In this document: positions 26,044 to 36,423 of the stretch, piece after piece
Layout: every line of letters starts with the position of its first letter
Position numbering within the stretch: position 1 is the first letter of the stretch
NCBI RefSeq assembly: GCF_025398155.2
Contig: NZ_CP104562.2
Location: forward strand, 4,650,001-4,714,000
Length of the DNA stretch: 64,000 nt
DNA from: Roseateles amylovorans
Lineage (GTDB): Bacteria > Pseudomonadota > Gammaproteobacteria > Burkholderiales > Burkholderiaceae_C
Direction of reading: 5' to 3'
Translations under genes and position numbers: made by a program
Notes under the pieces: model-generated
Database searches by the model: none
What the model was told of the DNA's origin: nothing
What the model saw: only the letters and a program-made list of their open reading frames with translations

Positions 26044-26763
26044 ATGGCTCGAGCACTCACCCCTGGCCCGCTAGGAACCGAAACACGCCAAAGCACTTTT
26101 GCAACCGAGAGTCTGACTCCGGGTACCTTGCAAACATCTTGGGTGGACGAGCACGACCAGCCAGCGCACTTGCATTTGCGTGTCGAGCCTATGGATCTCT
26201 CTTTGCTGCCGAGCGCACTGGTGCCGCCTCCGCCGCAGTCTGGAACGCCGGTGGACGCCAAAAGACGTCTGACATCTGGAGAGATCGCGCTCTGTGAGAA
26301 GCTGTTCAAGGGTTCGATCAATTACACCCAAGTCTGGATACATCGCAACGAGTTTCTTCCATTCGGGCTTCAGCCAGACGACACCGCGATGACGCCGAAC
26401 GGAGAGATCTATTTCAACTACGCCAAGTTTGAGGAAGACTTTTCGCTGAAGGATGCCGCGACTCAATGGTGGTTCATGCATGAGATGGTGCACGTATGGC
26501 AGCACCAACTGGGCTATTGGGTGATGTTGCGCGGCGCCATCCGTATCGGTCTCGGTTACGAGTACAAATTGGCGCCGGGGCGCTCGCTCGGCGACTACAA
26601 CATGGAGGCGCAGGGCAACCTCCTCGCGGACTATTTCGTGTTGAAGCATTTGCAGGATGCCTCTGTCATGGCACAGCCCAAGTACAGCAAGGATCTCCCT
26701 CTCTTCGAAGTCGTGCTCAGCGGCTTTCTACAGAATCCCTCCGACCATGCGCATCTGCCTTGA
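26044..26763 (+). CDS. Putative type VI secretion zinc-metallopeptidase effector (Vgr-related)
   Basis: 239 residues. The core contains WWFMHEMVHVWQHQ near residue 143: HExxH supplies two zinc ligands and the catalytic Glu, and the downstream YNMEAQGNLLADYF can give the third ligand (Glu). The surrounding pattern (TPNGEIYFNYAKFEEDF) is that of proteins annotated as Vgr-related and linked to VgrG or Rhs genes. No signal peptide is present, as expected for a T6SS cargo. The stop overlaps the next gene, an exported protein of the T6SS immunity type, by 17 bases. GC is visibly lower than in neighbours, suggesting transfer. The ATG at 26044 has GAGAGG upstream; 25987 is a possible longer start. 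No T6SS structural gene is in the window. Confidence 0.7.
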   Translation: MARALTPGPLGTETRQSTFATESLTPGTLQTSWVDEHDQPAHLHLRVEPMDLSLLPSALVPPPPQSGTPVDAKRRLTSGEIALCEKLFKGSINYTQVWIHRNEFLPFGLQPDDTAMTPNGEIYFNYAKFEEDFSLKDAATQWWFMHEMVHVWQHQLGYWVMLRGAIRIGLGYEYKLAPGRSLGDYNMEAQGNLLADYFVLKHLQDASVMAQPKYSKDLPLFEVVLSGFLQNPSDHAHLP

Positions 26764-27223
26764 ATTGATCGGCATGCTGACCTTGTCGCTGACATGCAGC
26801 ACCGCGTGGGCGACGTCCCGTCTTGGTGAAGCGACGGTCGAGTTGCGAAACGGCCTGCCGTGCTTCTCCTTGTCCGCAAAGGACATGGATCGCGATCGGT
26901 CCGCGACGCTGCAGGCGATTGCGGTCTCGGATGTTTCCGTCCAGCCCTCCTCAAGGGCTTGGTGGATCATCTTCCAGCCGTCGCTGCCAGTGACCGAGAT
27001 GGCGGGTGCTTGCTACCCCTACGGCGAATCCAGGGCCGGCGCTGAAGACACGGGGGCAACGCCATTGAGGAGCGGCGTGGTCTATTCTGTGTTTCTCAAT
27101 GTGCGCCCTTCCGACCGCTCGGACCCCACGCACGGCTACACGGTGAAGTTCTGCATGGCTGGGGAAAGTGAGGCGCGCAAGCTGGTCCCGATGAGCGCGT
27201 GGCGCGGAGGCGCGTGCCAGTAA
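26747..27223 (+). CDS. Putative periplasmic T6SS immunity protein
   Basis: 158 residues. Residues 1-22 are a signal peptide (MRICLELIGMLTLSLTCSTA, then WA). The cysteine in LSLTC is near a lipobox position but the -1 residue is Thr, so simple cleavage after AWA is as likely. The mature domain starts VELRNGLPCFSLS and contains AWWIIFQPSLPV, ACYPYG and VYSVFLNVRPSDRSDPTHGY before TVKFCM; this matches a group described as putative T6SS immunity periplasmic lipoproteins. It overlaps the putative effector gene, so production is coupled. It should guard the periplasm against that toxin; this is inferred from context. Confidence 0.68.
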   Translation: MRICLELIGMLTLSLTCSTAWATSRLGEATVELRNGLPCFSLSAKDMDRDRSATLQAIAVSDVSVQPSSRAWWIIFQPSLPVTEMAGACYPYGESRAGAEDTGATPLRSGVVYSVFLNVRPSDRSDPTHGYTVKFCMAGESEARKLVPMSAWRGGACQ

Positions 27224-27233
27224 CACCTCGGCG

Positions 27234-27746
27234 CTAAAGCCGCGACATTCCCCCGAGGGCTGGCGTGGACACGACCAGCACCCGCACCGGAAACTCATAG
27301 GCATCGGCCGCCCCACCCTCTCGCAGTGTGGACACCCACGCCACCGCGGCGGTCCGGTCGACGTCGCGCACCATCAACAGCGTCGCCCGGCGCGGTCGGA
27401 AGGCCGCGGCCAGACCCAGCGATTCCGGTCGCCACCAGCCGCAGTCCCAGGGATCGGTGGCCAGCGCCCCGGTCGCCGCACAGTCCCGCCACAGGATCTG
27501 CATGCGCCACAGCAGCCCACGCCATCGCCCCCGGCGCGCCAGCTCATGGCTGCCGTCCAGCGCGCAGGCCGCGCCGTCCAGCGCCGGGTGGGGCGCCGTG
27601 CTGGCGACGCGAAGCGGCTCGGTCAACGATGGAAAGGCGCCACCCTCGCACCATGCCCGCAGGCGAAGCGCCAACGCCGCATCGACCACGCCGGCAGCAT
27701 CCGGGGGATGCATCCAGGCCTCATCAAAGCGGCGGGGGAATCGCAT
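27234..27746 (-). CDS. Hypothetical protein, 170 residues
   Basis: The frame reads MRFPRRFDEAWMHPPDAAGV, then ALALRLRAWCEGGAFPSL, WRMQILWRDCAATG and WDCGWWRPESLGLAAAF, ending in FPVRVLVVSTPALGG. It is rich in Trp and Arg and has no signal peptide. A GTG at 27785 gives a longer version. It is 60 bases (or 21 from the GTG) downstream of a small membrane protein gene and likely co-transcribed. It converges with the immunity gene, ten bases away, so the high-GC backbone resumes here. No family recognised. Confidence 0.55.
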   Translation of the reverse strand: MRFPRRFDEAWMHPPDAAGVVDAALALRLRAWCEGGAFPSLTEPLRVASTAPHPALDGAACALDGSHELARRGRWRGLLWRMQILWRDCAATGALATDPWDCGWWRPESLGLAAAFRPRRATLLMVRDVDRTAAVAWVSTLREGGAADAYEFPVRVLVVSTPALGGMSRL

Positions 27747-27806
27747 CGGTCCGTCAGACGTTGGATGCCACGGACATCCCGACACAGGGCCAGCAGGCGA
27801 CCGGCA

Positions 27807-28067
27807 TCACCCGCCGTTCGCTCGTCCGGCATTTCCCGAACTCGGCGTGGCCGCCACACCGATCGGGATGACGCGCACGCCGGCGGGTTTCGCCGCGACC
27901 TCGGCCGGGCGCGCTGTCTGCGTCGCGGTGAACGGCAGGCGCAAGCGTGTCACCGAGAGAATGTCGACCGCGCCCTGACGCATCTGGCAAGCCAAATAGA
28001 GTCCGGTCACCGCCAGAATGACCGATGCAATGCCGGCGACGATCTTGATGGGAGAGGTGTGCAACAT
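27807..28067 (-). CDS. Small single-helix membrane protein
   Basis: 86 residues. One N-terminal helix (IKIVAGIASVILAVTGLYLA then CQ) is followed by a hydrophilic Ala/Pro/Thr-rich tail (about 30-86) probably facing the periplasm. The ATG at 28067 was preferred to an upstream TTG because the helix begins soon after it. It is upstream of the 170-residue hypothetical gene on the same strand. No recognised domain. Confidence 0.5.
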   Translation of the reverse strand: MLHTSPIKIVAGIASVILAVTGLYLACQMRQGAVDILSVTRLRLPFTATQTARPAEVAAKPAGVRVIPIGVAATPSSGNAGRANGG

Positions 28068-28160
28068 GGGGCGCGCGAGGGAACGAGGTCGGGAGGATAA
28101 CAACCCGGCGAGCGAAATGACATGTCGCGCCGCTGCCCCAGCCGCGGGATCAGGAAATCC

Positions 28161-28727
28161 TCACTCTCGAGCCACCGCCTCCACCTGGATGCGCAGATTC
28201 ACCGCCATCTTGAAGCCCCAGTCCTTGCCCGCGCTCAGGCCGAAGGCATCGCGCTGAAAGCTCCCCGAGGCATCCGCACCGCAGAAGTCGCGCTTGTTCA
28301 TCGGATGAGGCATGCACTTGAGCTGGTGGACGGTCAGCGTGATCGGCTGGGTCACACCGTTCAGGGTCAGCTCGCCCACCACCTGGCTGGGCATGCCCGC
28401 CTTGATGCCATCGAAACGCCCCTTGAAGGTGGCCTGGGGATGCTTCTCGACGTTGAAGAAGTCCTTGCCCACCGCCCAGGCATTCATCGCATCAAGACCG
28501 AAGTCGATGCTGGCCAGATCCATCTTCACCTCGACAGTGCCGGCCCCGGTGGCCTTGTCGTACACGATGGTGCCGGCATTGCGATTCAGCTTCCCACGCC
28601 AGTACGACAGGCCCATGTGATCCGCTTCGAAGCTGGGGAAGGTGTGTGTGGGATCGATGTCGTAGGTCACGGGCGCCGCGTGAGCGGCAATGGCCATCAA
28701 CGCGGGAATGAGCAGCAGCGATTTCAT
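28161..28727 (-). CDS. YceI-family periplasmic lipid-binding protein
   Basis: 188 residues. A signal peptide (MKSLLLIPALMAIAAHA) is followed by the lipocalin-like YceI fold: VTYDIDPTHTFPSFEADHMG at the mature start, then WRGKLNRNAGTIVYD, VEVKMDLASIDFG, FFNVEKHPQATFKG and the C-terminal FGLSAGKDWGFKMAV. YceI proteins bind long-chain isoprenoids or amphiphiles in the periplasm. AAAGGAC precedes the ATG. It is monocistronic and divergent from the pyrophosphatase pump gene over a 465-base gap. Confidence 0.88.
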   Translation of the reverse strand: MKSLLLIPALMAIAAHAAPVTYDIDPTHTFPSFEADHMGLSYWRGKLNRNAGTIVYDKATGAGTVEVKMDLASIDFGLDAMNAWAVGKDFFNVEKHPQATFKGRFDGIKAGMPSQVVGELTLNGVTQPITLTVHQLKCMPHPMNKRDFCGADASGSFQRDAFGLSAGKDWGFKMAVNLRIQVEAVARE

Positions 28728-29192
28728 GGGCAGTCCTTTGGAACAGGAAGACAAAGAGCCAGGCGACCGCCAAGTGCGGTCACCCGTTCACGCGACGAAT
28801 GGCACCCTGGATTCTCGACAACGGTACCCGCACCGGTGCCGTCCTGGAACTCGCCATCGACAGCGGCTGAAGCCATTCCCTGCGTCATGCGACGGCGAGC
28901 GGGACGTGCCGCCGGCCGGCTTTCGAACCGATCGGCCCGGCCCAGCCAGGGCGTGCGAGTCCCCCGCCCTGAGCGCCCCGCGCGGCAGGCCGCATGCCCA
29001 GGGGCAGTCGTTGCGCCGCGCCCCTGCAAGGCCTGACACCCCGCCGGCAAACCGCTGGTAAACGCTTATGCCACGCGGTGTCCCCAGGCTTAGCATCAAT
29101 CGACGGACTGTAGCTGTGGCATGCGCGCAGGGCCGGCGCTGCAGGCATCAGGGCGTCTCAAATAAACGGCGATCAGCCAGAGGAGACAACGC
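28728..29192. other. Divergent promoter region between the YceI gene and hppA
   Basis: No gene is seen in these 465 bases. The last 130 bases are less GC-rich (cgcttatgcc, gcttagcatcaat, ctcaaataaacgg) and probably contain the hppA promoter and leader. Open frames on both strands lack ribosome sites. Confidence 0.4.
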
Positions 29193-31406
<2,214 letters not shown>

Positions 31407-31726
31407 AGCCCGCGCTTGACCGACCACCGCTCGGACGCAACGGCGGCCGGTCGGCGCTGGGTGCCGAAGCAACGGGGGCGGTGATCCGTCGCCGGGCCCT
31501 TGGCGTCCGGGGCCCCAGCGGCGGAAGATCGGGAAGATCACGCCCGCACGGGCGAACGTCGCCCTTCAATCCGTCAAATTGACCCCAGGATGGCCCGCTT
31601 GGCGCCATCCTGGTGAAAACGCTGAGAAAAACCGCCCGGTGCCCGACAGTTTGGGCTTTGAGCGCCTGTCCGCACACGGCAGAATTGACGCATCACACCA
31701 TCCAGCATTCAGGGATCCCCGACAAC
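31407..31726. other. Gap after hppA, with one hairpin
   Basis: No gene is seen in these 320 bases. Direct reading finds only the inverted repeat at 31585-31613 and the presumed promoter of the J-domain gene in the last 100 bases. Confidence 0.4.
31585..31613. terminator. Stem-loop downstream of hppA
   Basis: Ten-base arms CCAGGATGGC and GCCATCCTGG close a nine-base loop. It is 178 bases after the hppA stop. No T run follows on the plus strand, so it may be a processing or weak termination signal. Confidence 0.35.
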
Positions 31727-32584
31727 ATGACCAGCCAGGCCATCACGCCGCGCGAACTTGACGCCCGCCGCGAGCAATTGGCTGATCTGCGCCGTCTGTT
31801 GGCCGAGCAGGAGCGCGACTACGCCACCTGCCGGGCCCGGGTGCAGCGCTTCATCGATCGCTATGTGGCGACGCTGGGGCCGCTCTACATGGAGTTGGAC
31901 GCGCTGGAATCGCAGCTGTACTGCGCGATGCGCTACCTGCACGAATCGATGTCCCGTCACGGCATCGACACCCGTGCCCCCGACATTCCCCGCGCCACCG
32001 CCCTGCCCCAGTTGCTGATGCTGCCGCCGGGCGCCCCGCTGCCGCCCGAGCCGGAAGGTGGCCTGATCCAGGTCGGCCCGCCACCGCTGAAGACGCTCTA
32101 CCGTCGCGCTGCGATGCGGCTGCATCCCGACCTTGCGCCGGACGATGAGGAACGGCAGCGCCGCGAAAGCAAGATGGCCGAGGTGAACGAAGCCTATGCC
32201 GCGCAGGATCGCGCCCGCTTGGAAACACTGCTGCTGGCCGCCGGCGAGAGCGTCATCAAGGTCAAGGGCGGCGACGCCGATGCGGTGATGCAATGGCTGC
32301 GTCAGGCCGAACGCGCGGTGCAAGGCCGACTGCGGGTGGTGCAGGCGCACCATGCGCAACTGACCAATCATCAGATGCACCAGCTGTGCGAGTCCATCGA
32401 GCGGGCCGAGAAGAAAGGCCTGGAGCCGCTGACCATCATGGCCAACCGGCTGCGCGCGCAGATCACCGAACGCCGCCAGGAGCTCTACATCGGCCAGCGG
32501 CTGCAGCCCGAGTCACACATGGCCGAGGCCTTCCTGCGTCAACGCCAGCAGCGCATGAGCGGCGGCGTCGCGGCCTCGCACTGA
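31727..32584 (+). CDS. J-domain-like protein with coiled-coil ends
   Basis: 285 residues. The first 75 residues are helical and coiled-coil-like (ELDARREQLADLRRLLAEQE). Near residue 130-180 a J-like module appears: LKTLYRRAAMRLHPDLAPDD contains the HPD tripeptide, followed by KMAEVNEAYAAQD. The C-terminal 110 residues are again helical (QAERAVQGRLRVVQAHHAQL). HPD-containing domains stimulate DnaK ATPase, so this may recruit DnaK to a specific client. No G/F region or zinc finger, so it is not DnaJ itself. The ATG at 31727 is preceded by a weak AGGGAT. Confidence 0.7.
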   Translation: MTSQAITPRELDARREQLADLRRLLAEQERDYATCRARVQRFIDRYVATLGPLYMELDALESQLYCAMRYLHESMSRHGIDTRAPDIPRATALPQLLMLPPGAPLPPEPEGGLIQVGPPPLKTLYRRAAMRLHPDLAPDDEERQRRESKMAEVNEAYAAQDRARLETLLLAAGESVIKVKGGDADAVMQWLRQAERAVQGRLRVVQAHHAQLTNHQMHQLCESIERAEKKGLEPLTIMANRLRAQITERRQELYIGQRLQPESHMAEAFLRQRQQRMSGGVAASH

Positions 32585-32619
32585 CGCACTTGCACTGACG
32601 TCGCGCTCGCAACCGACGT

Positions 32620-33219
32620 TCAACGCACCGGCAGCGACGCAGCCCAGGCCGCGATCTCCGGGGCCAAGGCGTCAATGATTTGAGAGGTCGCGCGCACGGC
32701 GCCCGCCGCATCCGCACCGGCAGGCGCCGAGCGATCGAACACCCGACGCAAGCCGTCGCCCACCGTGCCGATCAACCGCAGTTGAACCTCGCTCTGGCCG
32801 GCGCTCGAGAAGGTCTGCACACAGTCTTCCAGCTCCAGCGTCAATGCCACCGCAGGCGATCGATCCGCACCCGCGGAGACCGGCGCGCGCGCGATGCGCT
32901 GCCGCAGCCGCGTGGCCACCAGCACCGGCAGCGGCGCGGCCCAACGGGTGTCGCGATAGACGCGGCGGGCATAGGGGTCGCTGTAGCTGAGGCGATAGAC
33001 CAGACCCGTGCCCTGCAGCACTTCCGACGCGGTGACCGCCTGCAGATCCACCCGGCGTGCCAGGGCGGCGGCCTCGGCCGGCCACGGGGTGATCGGTCCC
33101 AGGTCGACTTGCTGCGGGGCCGGGCCGCGGCTGCCGCAGGCCGCCAGCCAGGGCAGGGTCGCGGCGCCGGCCAGTGCCGCCAGTACGGCGCGACGGCCGG
33201 AAGGAGTCGTTCGTGTCAT
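32620..33219 (-). CDS. ABC-type transport auxiliary lipoprotein of the Mla/Pqi type
   Basis: 199 residues from 33219. The start MTRTTPSGRRAVLAALAG leads to the lipobox LAAC, so the mature lipoprotein begins at residue 28 (CGSRGPAPQQVDLGPI). The domain is of the PqiC/ABC-transport auxiliary class (YRLSYSDPYARRVYRDTRW, TLELEDCVQTF). The frame extends to a GTG at 33327 that overlaps the stop of the MCE gene (GTGA), with an ATG at 33318; those give a longer n-region and remain possible. As the last gene of the Mla-like operon, it likely links the MCE protein to the outer membrane. Confidence 0.8.
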   Translation of the reverse strand: MTRTTPSGRRAVLAALAGAATLPWLAACGSRGPAPQQVDLGPITPWPAEAAALARRVDLQAVTASEVLQGTGLVYRLSYSDPYARRVYRDTRWAAPLPVLVATRLRQRIARAPVSAGADRSPAVALTLELEDCVQTFSSAGQSEVQLRLIGTVGDGLRRVFDRSAPAGADAAGAVRATSQIIDALAPEIAAWAASLPVR

Positions 33220-33323
33220 GCGAAGAGGGATCGAAAGATCGTTGGGCGCGGTCGTCGCGGGCAGGTCGAGCGGTGTGGTCGACGGCCGGTCAGCGTGGTG
33301 GTGCAGGCGCTCGGTCATGGGGC

Positions 33324-34289
33324 TCACTTCCCTTTCGAGCCGGCGTCGAAGCCTGCTTCGCCGGGGCCCGGCAACGCAGGCTTGGGTCCCAGGATCAGAC
33401 TTTGCGGCTGGTCACCGAGGGTTTGCGCGGCGCGTTCCAGGGCTTTGGCGGCCTGCGCCAGATCGTCCAGGACGGCGCGCTGGCGGGGCTTGTCGGACGA
33501 ACCGACCAGCGCCAATTCAACCCGCCGCAGCGTGGTCTGCATCTGCGTGGCCGCGTCGCCCAGCTTCTCCAACGCCACGGCGCGGGTCTTGTATTCCTCG
33601 ACCAGTTCGCCGCCCTGCTTGGCCAGCGTGTCCACCTGTCCCAGGGTGCGCTGGCCGGCCACGACCAGCCCGTCCGCATTCTTCACCAGCGAGGGCAAGG
33701 CCTTGGCCGTCGGACGCAGCTCCTCGATCAGGTGATTGAGCCCGACCGACGCCTCGCGCAGTTGCACCAGGGTCTCGCTGAGCTGTTGCTGATTGCTGTC
33801 GCTGAGCACCCGGTTGATGCGGTCCATCGTGTTCATCGCGCCCTGCACCAGCTTCGGTCCGGCGTCGCTGAGCTGATCCAGCACCGACGGCGCCAGATCG
33901 ATGCGGCGGGTCACCAGCACGCTGGCTTGCGGATCGCGCGGGGTCTCGCCGTCGTTGAGATCGATGAATGACAGCCCCGTGATGCCCTGGTAGCCGAGCT
34001 TGGCCACGGTGCCGGCGGCAACCGGCGCTGCGGCGTCCACCTCGATGCCGACCAGGATCTGGCGCGGCTCCTTCGGATCGAAGGCAATGCTGTCGACCTT
34101 GCCGATCACCACGCCGCGCAGCTTGACCGGCGCCTTCAGGTTGAGGCCGGGCACCCCGGCACGCGCGACGACGGTGAAGTCCTGGGTCGAGCCGCGGTCA
34201 TCGCGGAACCACAGCACCACCAGCACCAGCGCCGCGCCCAGCAGCAGGACGAACAGGCCGGTGGCCAGGGCATGGGCTTTGTTTTCCAT
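33324..34289 (-). CDS. MlaD-family (MCE) membrane-anchored lipid carrier
   Basis: 321 residues. An N-terminal anchor helix (ALATGLFVLLLGAALVLVVL) precedes one MCE domain (about 37-115: GVPGLNLKAPVKLRGVVIG and TVAKLGYQGITGLSFIDLND). The rest is a long helical region with repeated Leu heptads (about 135-280), as in MCE proteins that form hexameric periplasmic channels. It should take lipids between the membranes with the ATPase and permease coded upstream. The gap from the ATPase gene is 30 bases. Confidence 0.88.
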   Translation of the reverse strand: MENKAHALATGLFVLLLGAALVLVVLWFRDDRGSTQDFTVVARAGVPGLNLKAPVKLRGVVIGKVDSIAFDPKEPRQILVGIEVDAAAPVAAGTVAKLGYQGITGLSFIDLNDGETPRDPQASVLVTRRIDLAPSVLDQLSDAGPKLVQGAMNTMDRINRVLSDSNQQQLSETLVQLREASVGLNHLIEELRPTAKALPSLVKNADGLVVAGQRTLGQVDTLAKQGGELVEEYKTRAVALEKLGDAATQMQTTLRRVELALVGSSDKPRQRAVLDDLAQAAKALERAAQTLGDQPQSLILGPKPALPGPGEAGFDAGSKGK

Positions 34290-34319
34290 GAGATCGGTCG
34301 GGTCCTTTCGTCCCGGCGG

Positions 34320-35207
34320 TCAGGCGGGCATCGCGTCGCGCTGGTGGAGCTCGTCGCGGTAGCTGCGAAGGTTGTCCACGGCGCAGCGCTGCACATGGCC
34401 AAGGAAGAAGTTGCGGATGAAGGGATGCGGCTGCCGCACCACCTCCTCCAGGCTGCCGATGGCGGCCAGCCGCTGATCGGCCAGGACCGCCACACGGTCG
34501 ACCAAGGCGAACAGGGTGTCGACGTCGTGGGTCACCATCACCACGGTCAGGTCCATTTCGCGCTTCAGGCTCTCGATGAGCTGCACGAAGTTCTTGGAAC
34601 TGGCCGGATCCAGGCCCGCGGTGGGTTCGTCCAGGAACAGCAGTTGCGGATCCATGATCAGTGCCCGCGCCAGCGAGACCCGTTTGATCATGCCGCCGGA
34701 AAGCTCGGCCGGCATCTTGATGCCGTCCTCCACCTTCAGGCCGACCTGCTGCAGCTTCTGCATCACCAGTTCGGCGATCAGGTCGTCGGGCAGGCTCTTC
34801 AATTCCCGCAGCGGCAGCGCCACGTTGTCGAACACGCTCAAGGCCGAGAACAGTGCACCCTGCTGGAACAGCACGCCCCAGCGGTGGCGCACCTGCGCCA
34901 GATCGGTGGCCTGGCAGTTGCCGAGCTTGTGGCCGAAGATCAGCACCTCGCCCTCGGTGGGGCGCTCCAGACCCAGCATCAGACGCAGCAGCGTGGTCTT
35001 GCCACTGCCGGAACCGCCGATGATGCCCAGCACCTCGCCGGCATAGACATCCAGGTCCAGATGCTTGTGGATGCGCACCCCGCCCAGCACGGTGCCGACA
35101 TCGCGCACGGCGATGACGACCTCGGGCGCTTTTACACCGGTGCCCGCATCGGCCTCGGCCGCCACGTGCGCCGGTGGCACACCGGTTCGGTCCATCAATC
35201 CGCTCAT
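34320..35207 (-). CDS. ABC transporter ATPase, MlaF-like
   Basis: 295 residues. Walker A is GGSGSGKTT, the signature motif is LSGGMIKRVSLARAL (the Mla variant of LSGGQ), Walker B is LLFLDEPTAGLDP and the switch His is in VVMVTHDVDTL. The first 35 residues are a variable extension. The ATG at 35207 overlaps the TGA of the upstream permease gene as ATGA. It supplies energy to the MlaE-like permease for phospholipid movement at the inner membrane. Confidence 0.9.
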   Translation of the reverse strand: MSGLMDRTGVPPAHVAAEADAGTGVKAPEVVIAVRDVGTVLGGVRIHKHLDLDVYAGEVLGIIGGSGSGKTTLLRLMLGLERPTEGEVLIFGHKLGNCQATDLAQVRHRWGVLFQQGALFSALSVFDNVALPLRELKSLPDDLIAELVMQKLQQVGLKVEDGIKMPAELSGGMIKRVSLARALIMDPQLLFLDEPTAGLDPASSKNFVQLIESLKREMDLTVVMVTHDVDTLFALVDRVAVLADQRLAAIGSLEEVVRQPHPFIRNFFLGHVQRCAVDNLRSYRDELHQRDAMPA

Positions 35208-36349
35208 GTCTTCAACCCCAGGTCCGAGAACATGACCGCGAAAATCGCGTCCACGATGATGACGACCGTGATCGCACTGACCACCGACACGGTGGTGCCG
35301 GCCGCCAGGCTCTCGCTGTTGGGCTTGATCCTCAGACCGAAGTGGCAGGCCACAAAGGCGATCATCAGACCGAACACCATCGACTTGGCCAATCCCAGCC
35401 ACAGGTTGGACACCGGCACCGCCGCCGGCAGACCTTGCAGGAATTGCACGTAATCCAGGCCCAGCGTCGCCCGGGCGGCCACCATGCCGCCCAGCAGGAT
35501 CATGCTACTGGTCCACACCATCACCAGTGGCAAGGAGAGTGCCAGGGCCGCCATCTTGGGCACCACCAGGCGCACCGTGTGGGAGATGCCCATCACCGAC
35601 AAGGCGTCCAGTTCCTGGGTCACCCGCATCACGCCGAGCTGCGCCGTCATGGCTGAACCGCTGCGGCCGGCCACCAGAATCGCCGCCAGCAGGGGCCCGA
35701 GCTCACGCCAGACGCTGATGCCCAGGATGTTGATCACATAGATGTCGGCGCCGAAGTTCTGCAACTGCTTGGCGGTCAGGTAGGACAAGGTGATGCCGAC
35801 CAGCACACCCACCAAGGCGGTGATGCCCAGCGCCTGGGCGCCGCTGCGATAGATGTGGGCGGAGATGTCGCGCCAGGAGATCAGGCCCGGATGGCGGGCC
35901 ATGCGGCCCAGGTCCTGCACCACCTGCCCCAGCAAAGCGGTCGCATCCAGCAGATGGCCGGCCAGCTTCACCAGGCCGTCCCCCAACTGCCGGACGCTCT
36001 CGCGGCGCGGCGGTCGGGCCGGCTTGCCCGGCTTGGCGCTCAGCCGAGCGAACAGCGCCTGGAACATCGGCGCCAGCGGCTCTGCCGGCCAGGTCATCTG
36101 GTCAGGCTGTCGTCGCCCCCAGGCCTGCCACAGCAGCAAGGCGCCGGTGGGATCCAGCCGGCTGACCGCGCTGAGGTCCCAACGGACCTCCGACTTCGGC
36201 AAGGCGGACAGTTCCTGGCGCAGCGCCTCAACGCGCTCGCGCAGGGCGAGCAGCGTCCAGTCGCCTTCCAGTCGCGCTTGGACACGGCCGCCTTCATCCT
36301 GGCTGCGCAGGAGGCGGGGCGAGGGATCGGTGACGGTCTCTGGCTCCAT
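35204..36349 (-). CDS. MlaE-family ABC permease with N-terminal STAS domain
   Basis: 381 residues. Residues 15-100 form a STAS-like domain (GRVQARLEGDWTLLALRERV, then VRWDLSAVSRLDPTGALLLW), which in E. coli is the separate protein MlaB; here it is fused to the permease. The permease (about 125-381) has GVLVGITLSYLTAKQLQNFG, RELGPLLAAILVAGRSGSAM, then LGVMRVTQELDALSVMGI, and GLRIKPNSESLAAGTT at the end, all typical of MlaE. The ATG at 36349 is preferred; GGAG is close to it, and a GTG at 36415 gives a longer version. It is the first gene of the operon. Confidence 0.88.
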   Translation of the reverse strand: MEPETVTDPSPRLLRSQDEGGRVQARLEGDWTLLALRERVEALRQELSALPKSEVRWDLSAVSRLDPTGALLLWQAWGRRQPDQMTWPAEPLAPMFQALFARLSAKPGKPARPPRRESVRQLGDGLVKLAGHLLDATALLGQVVQDLGRMARHPGLISWRDISAHIYRSGAQALGITALVGVLVGITLSYLTAKQLQNFGADIYVINILGISVWRELGPLLAAILVAGRSGSAMTAQLGVMRVTQELDALSVMGISHTVRLVVPKMAALALSLPLVMVWTSSMILLGGMVAARATLGLDYVQFLQGLPAAVPVSNLWLGLAKSMVFGLMIAFVACHFGLRIKPNSESLAAGTTVSVVSAITVVIIVDAIFAVMFSDLGLKT

Positions 36350-36423
36350 GAGCTCCAGAGCATAGCCGCCCGCGCGCGCTCCCGGGGCGGCACTTGCATC
36401 GGAGGGCGAACGCACGCGCCGAT

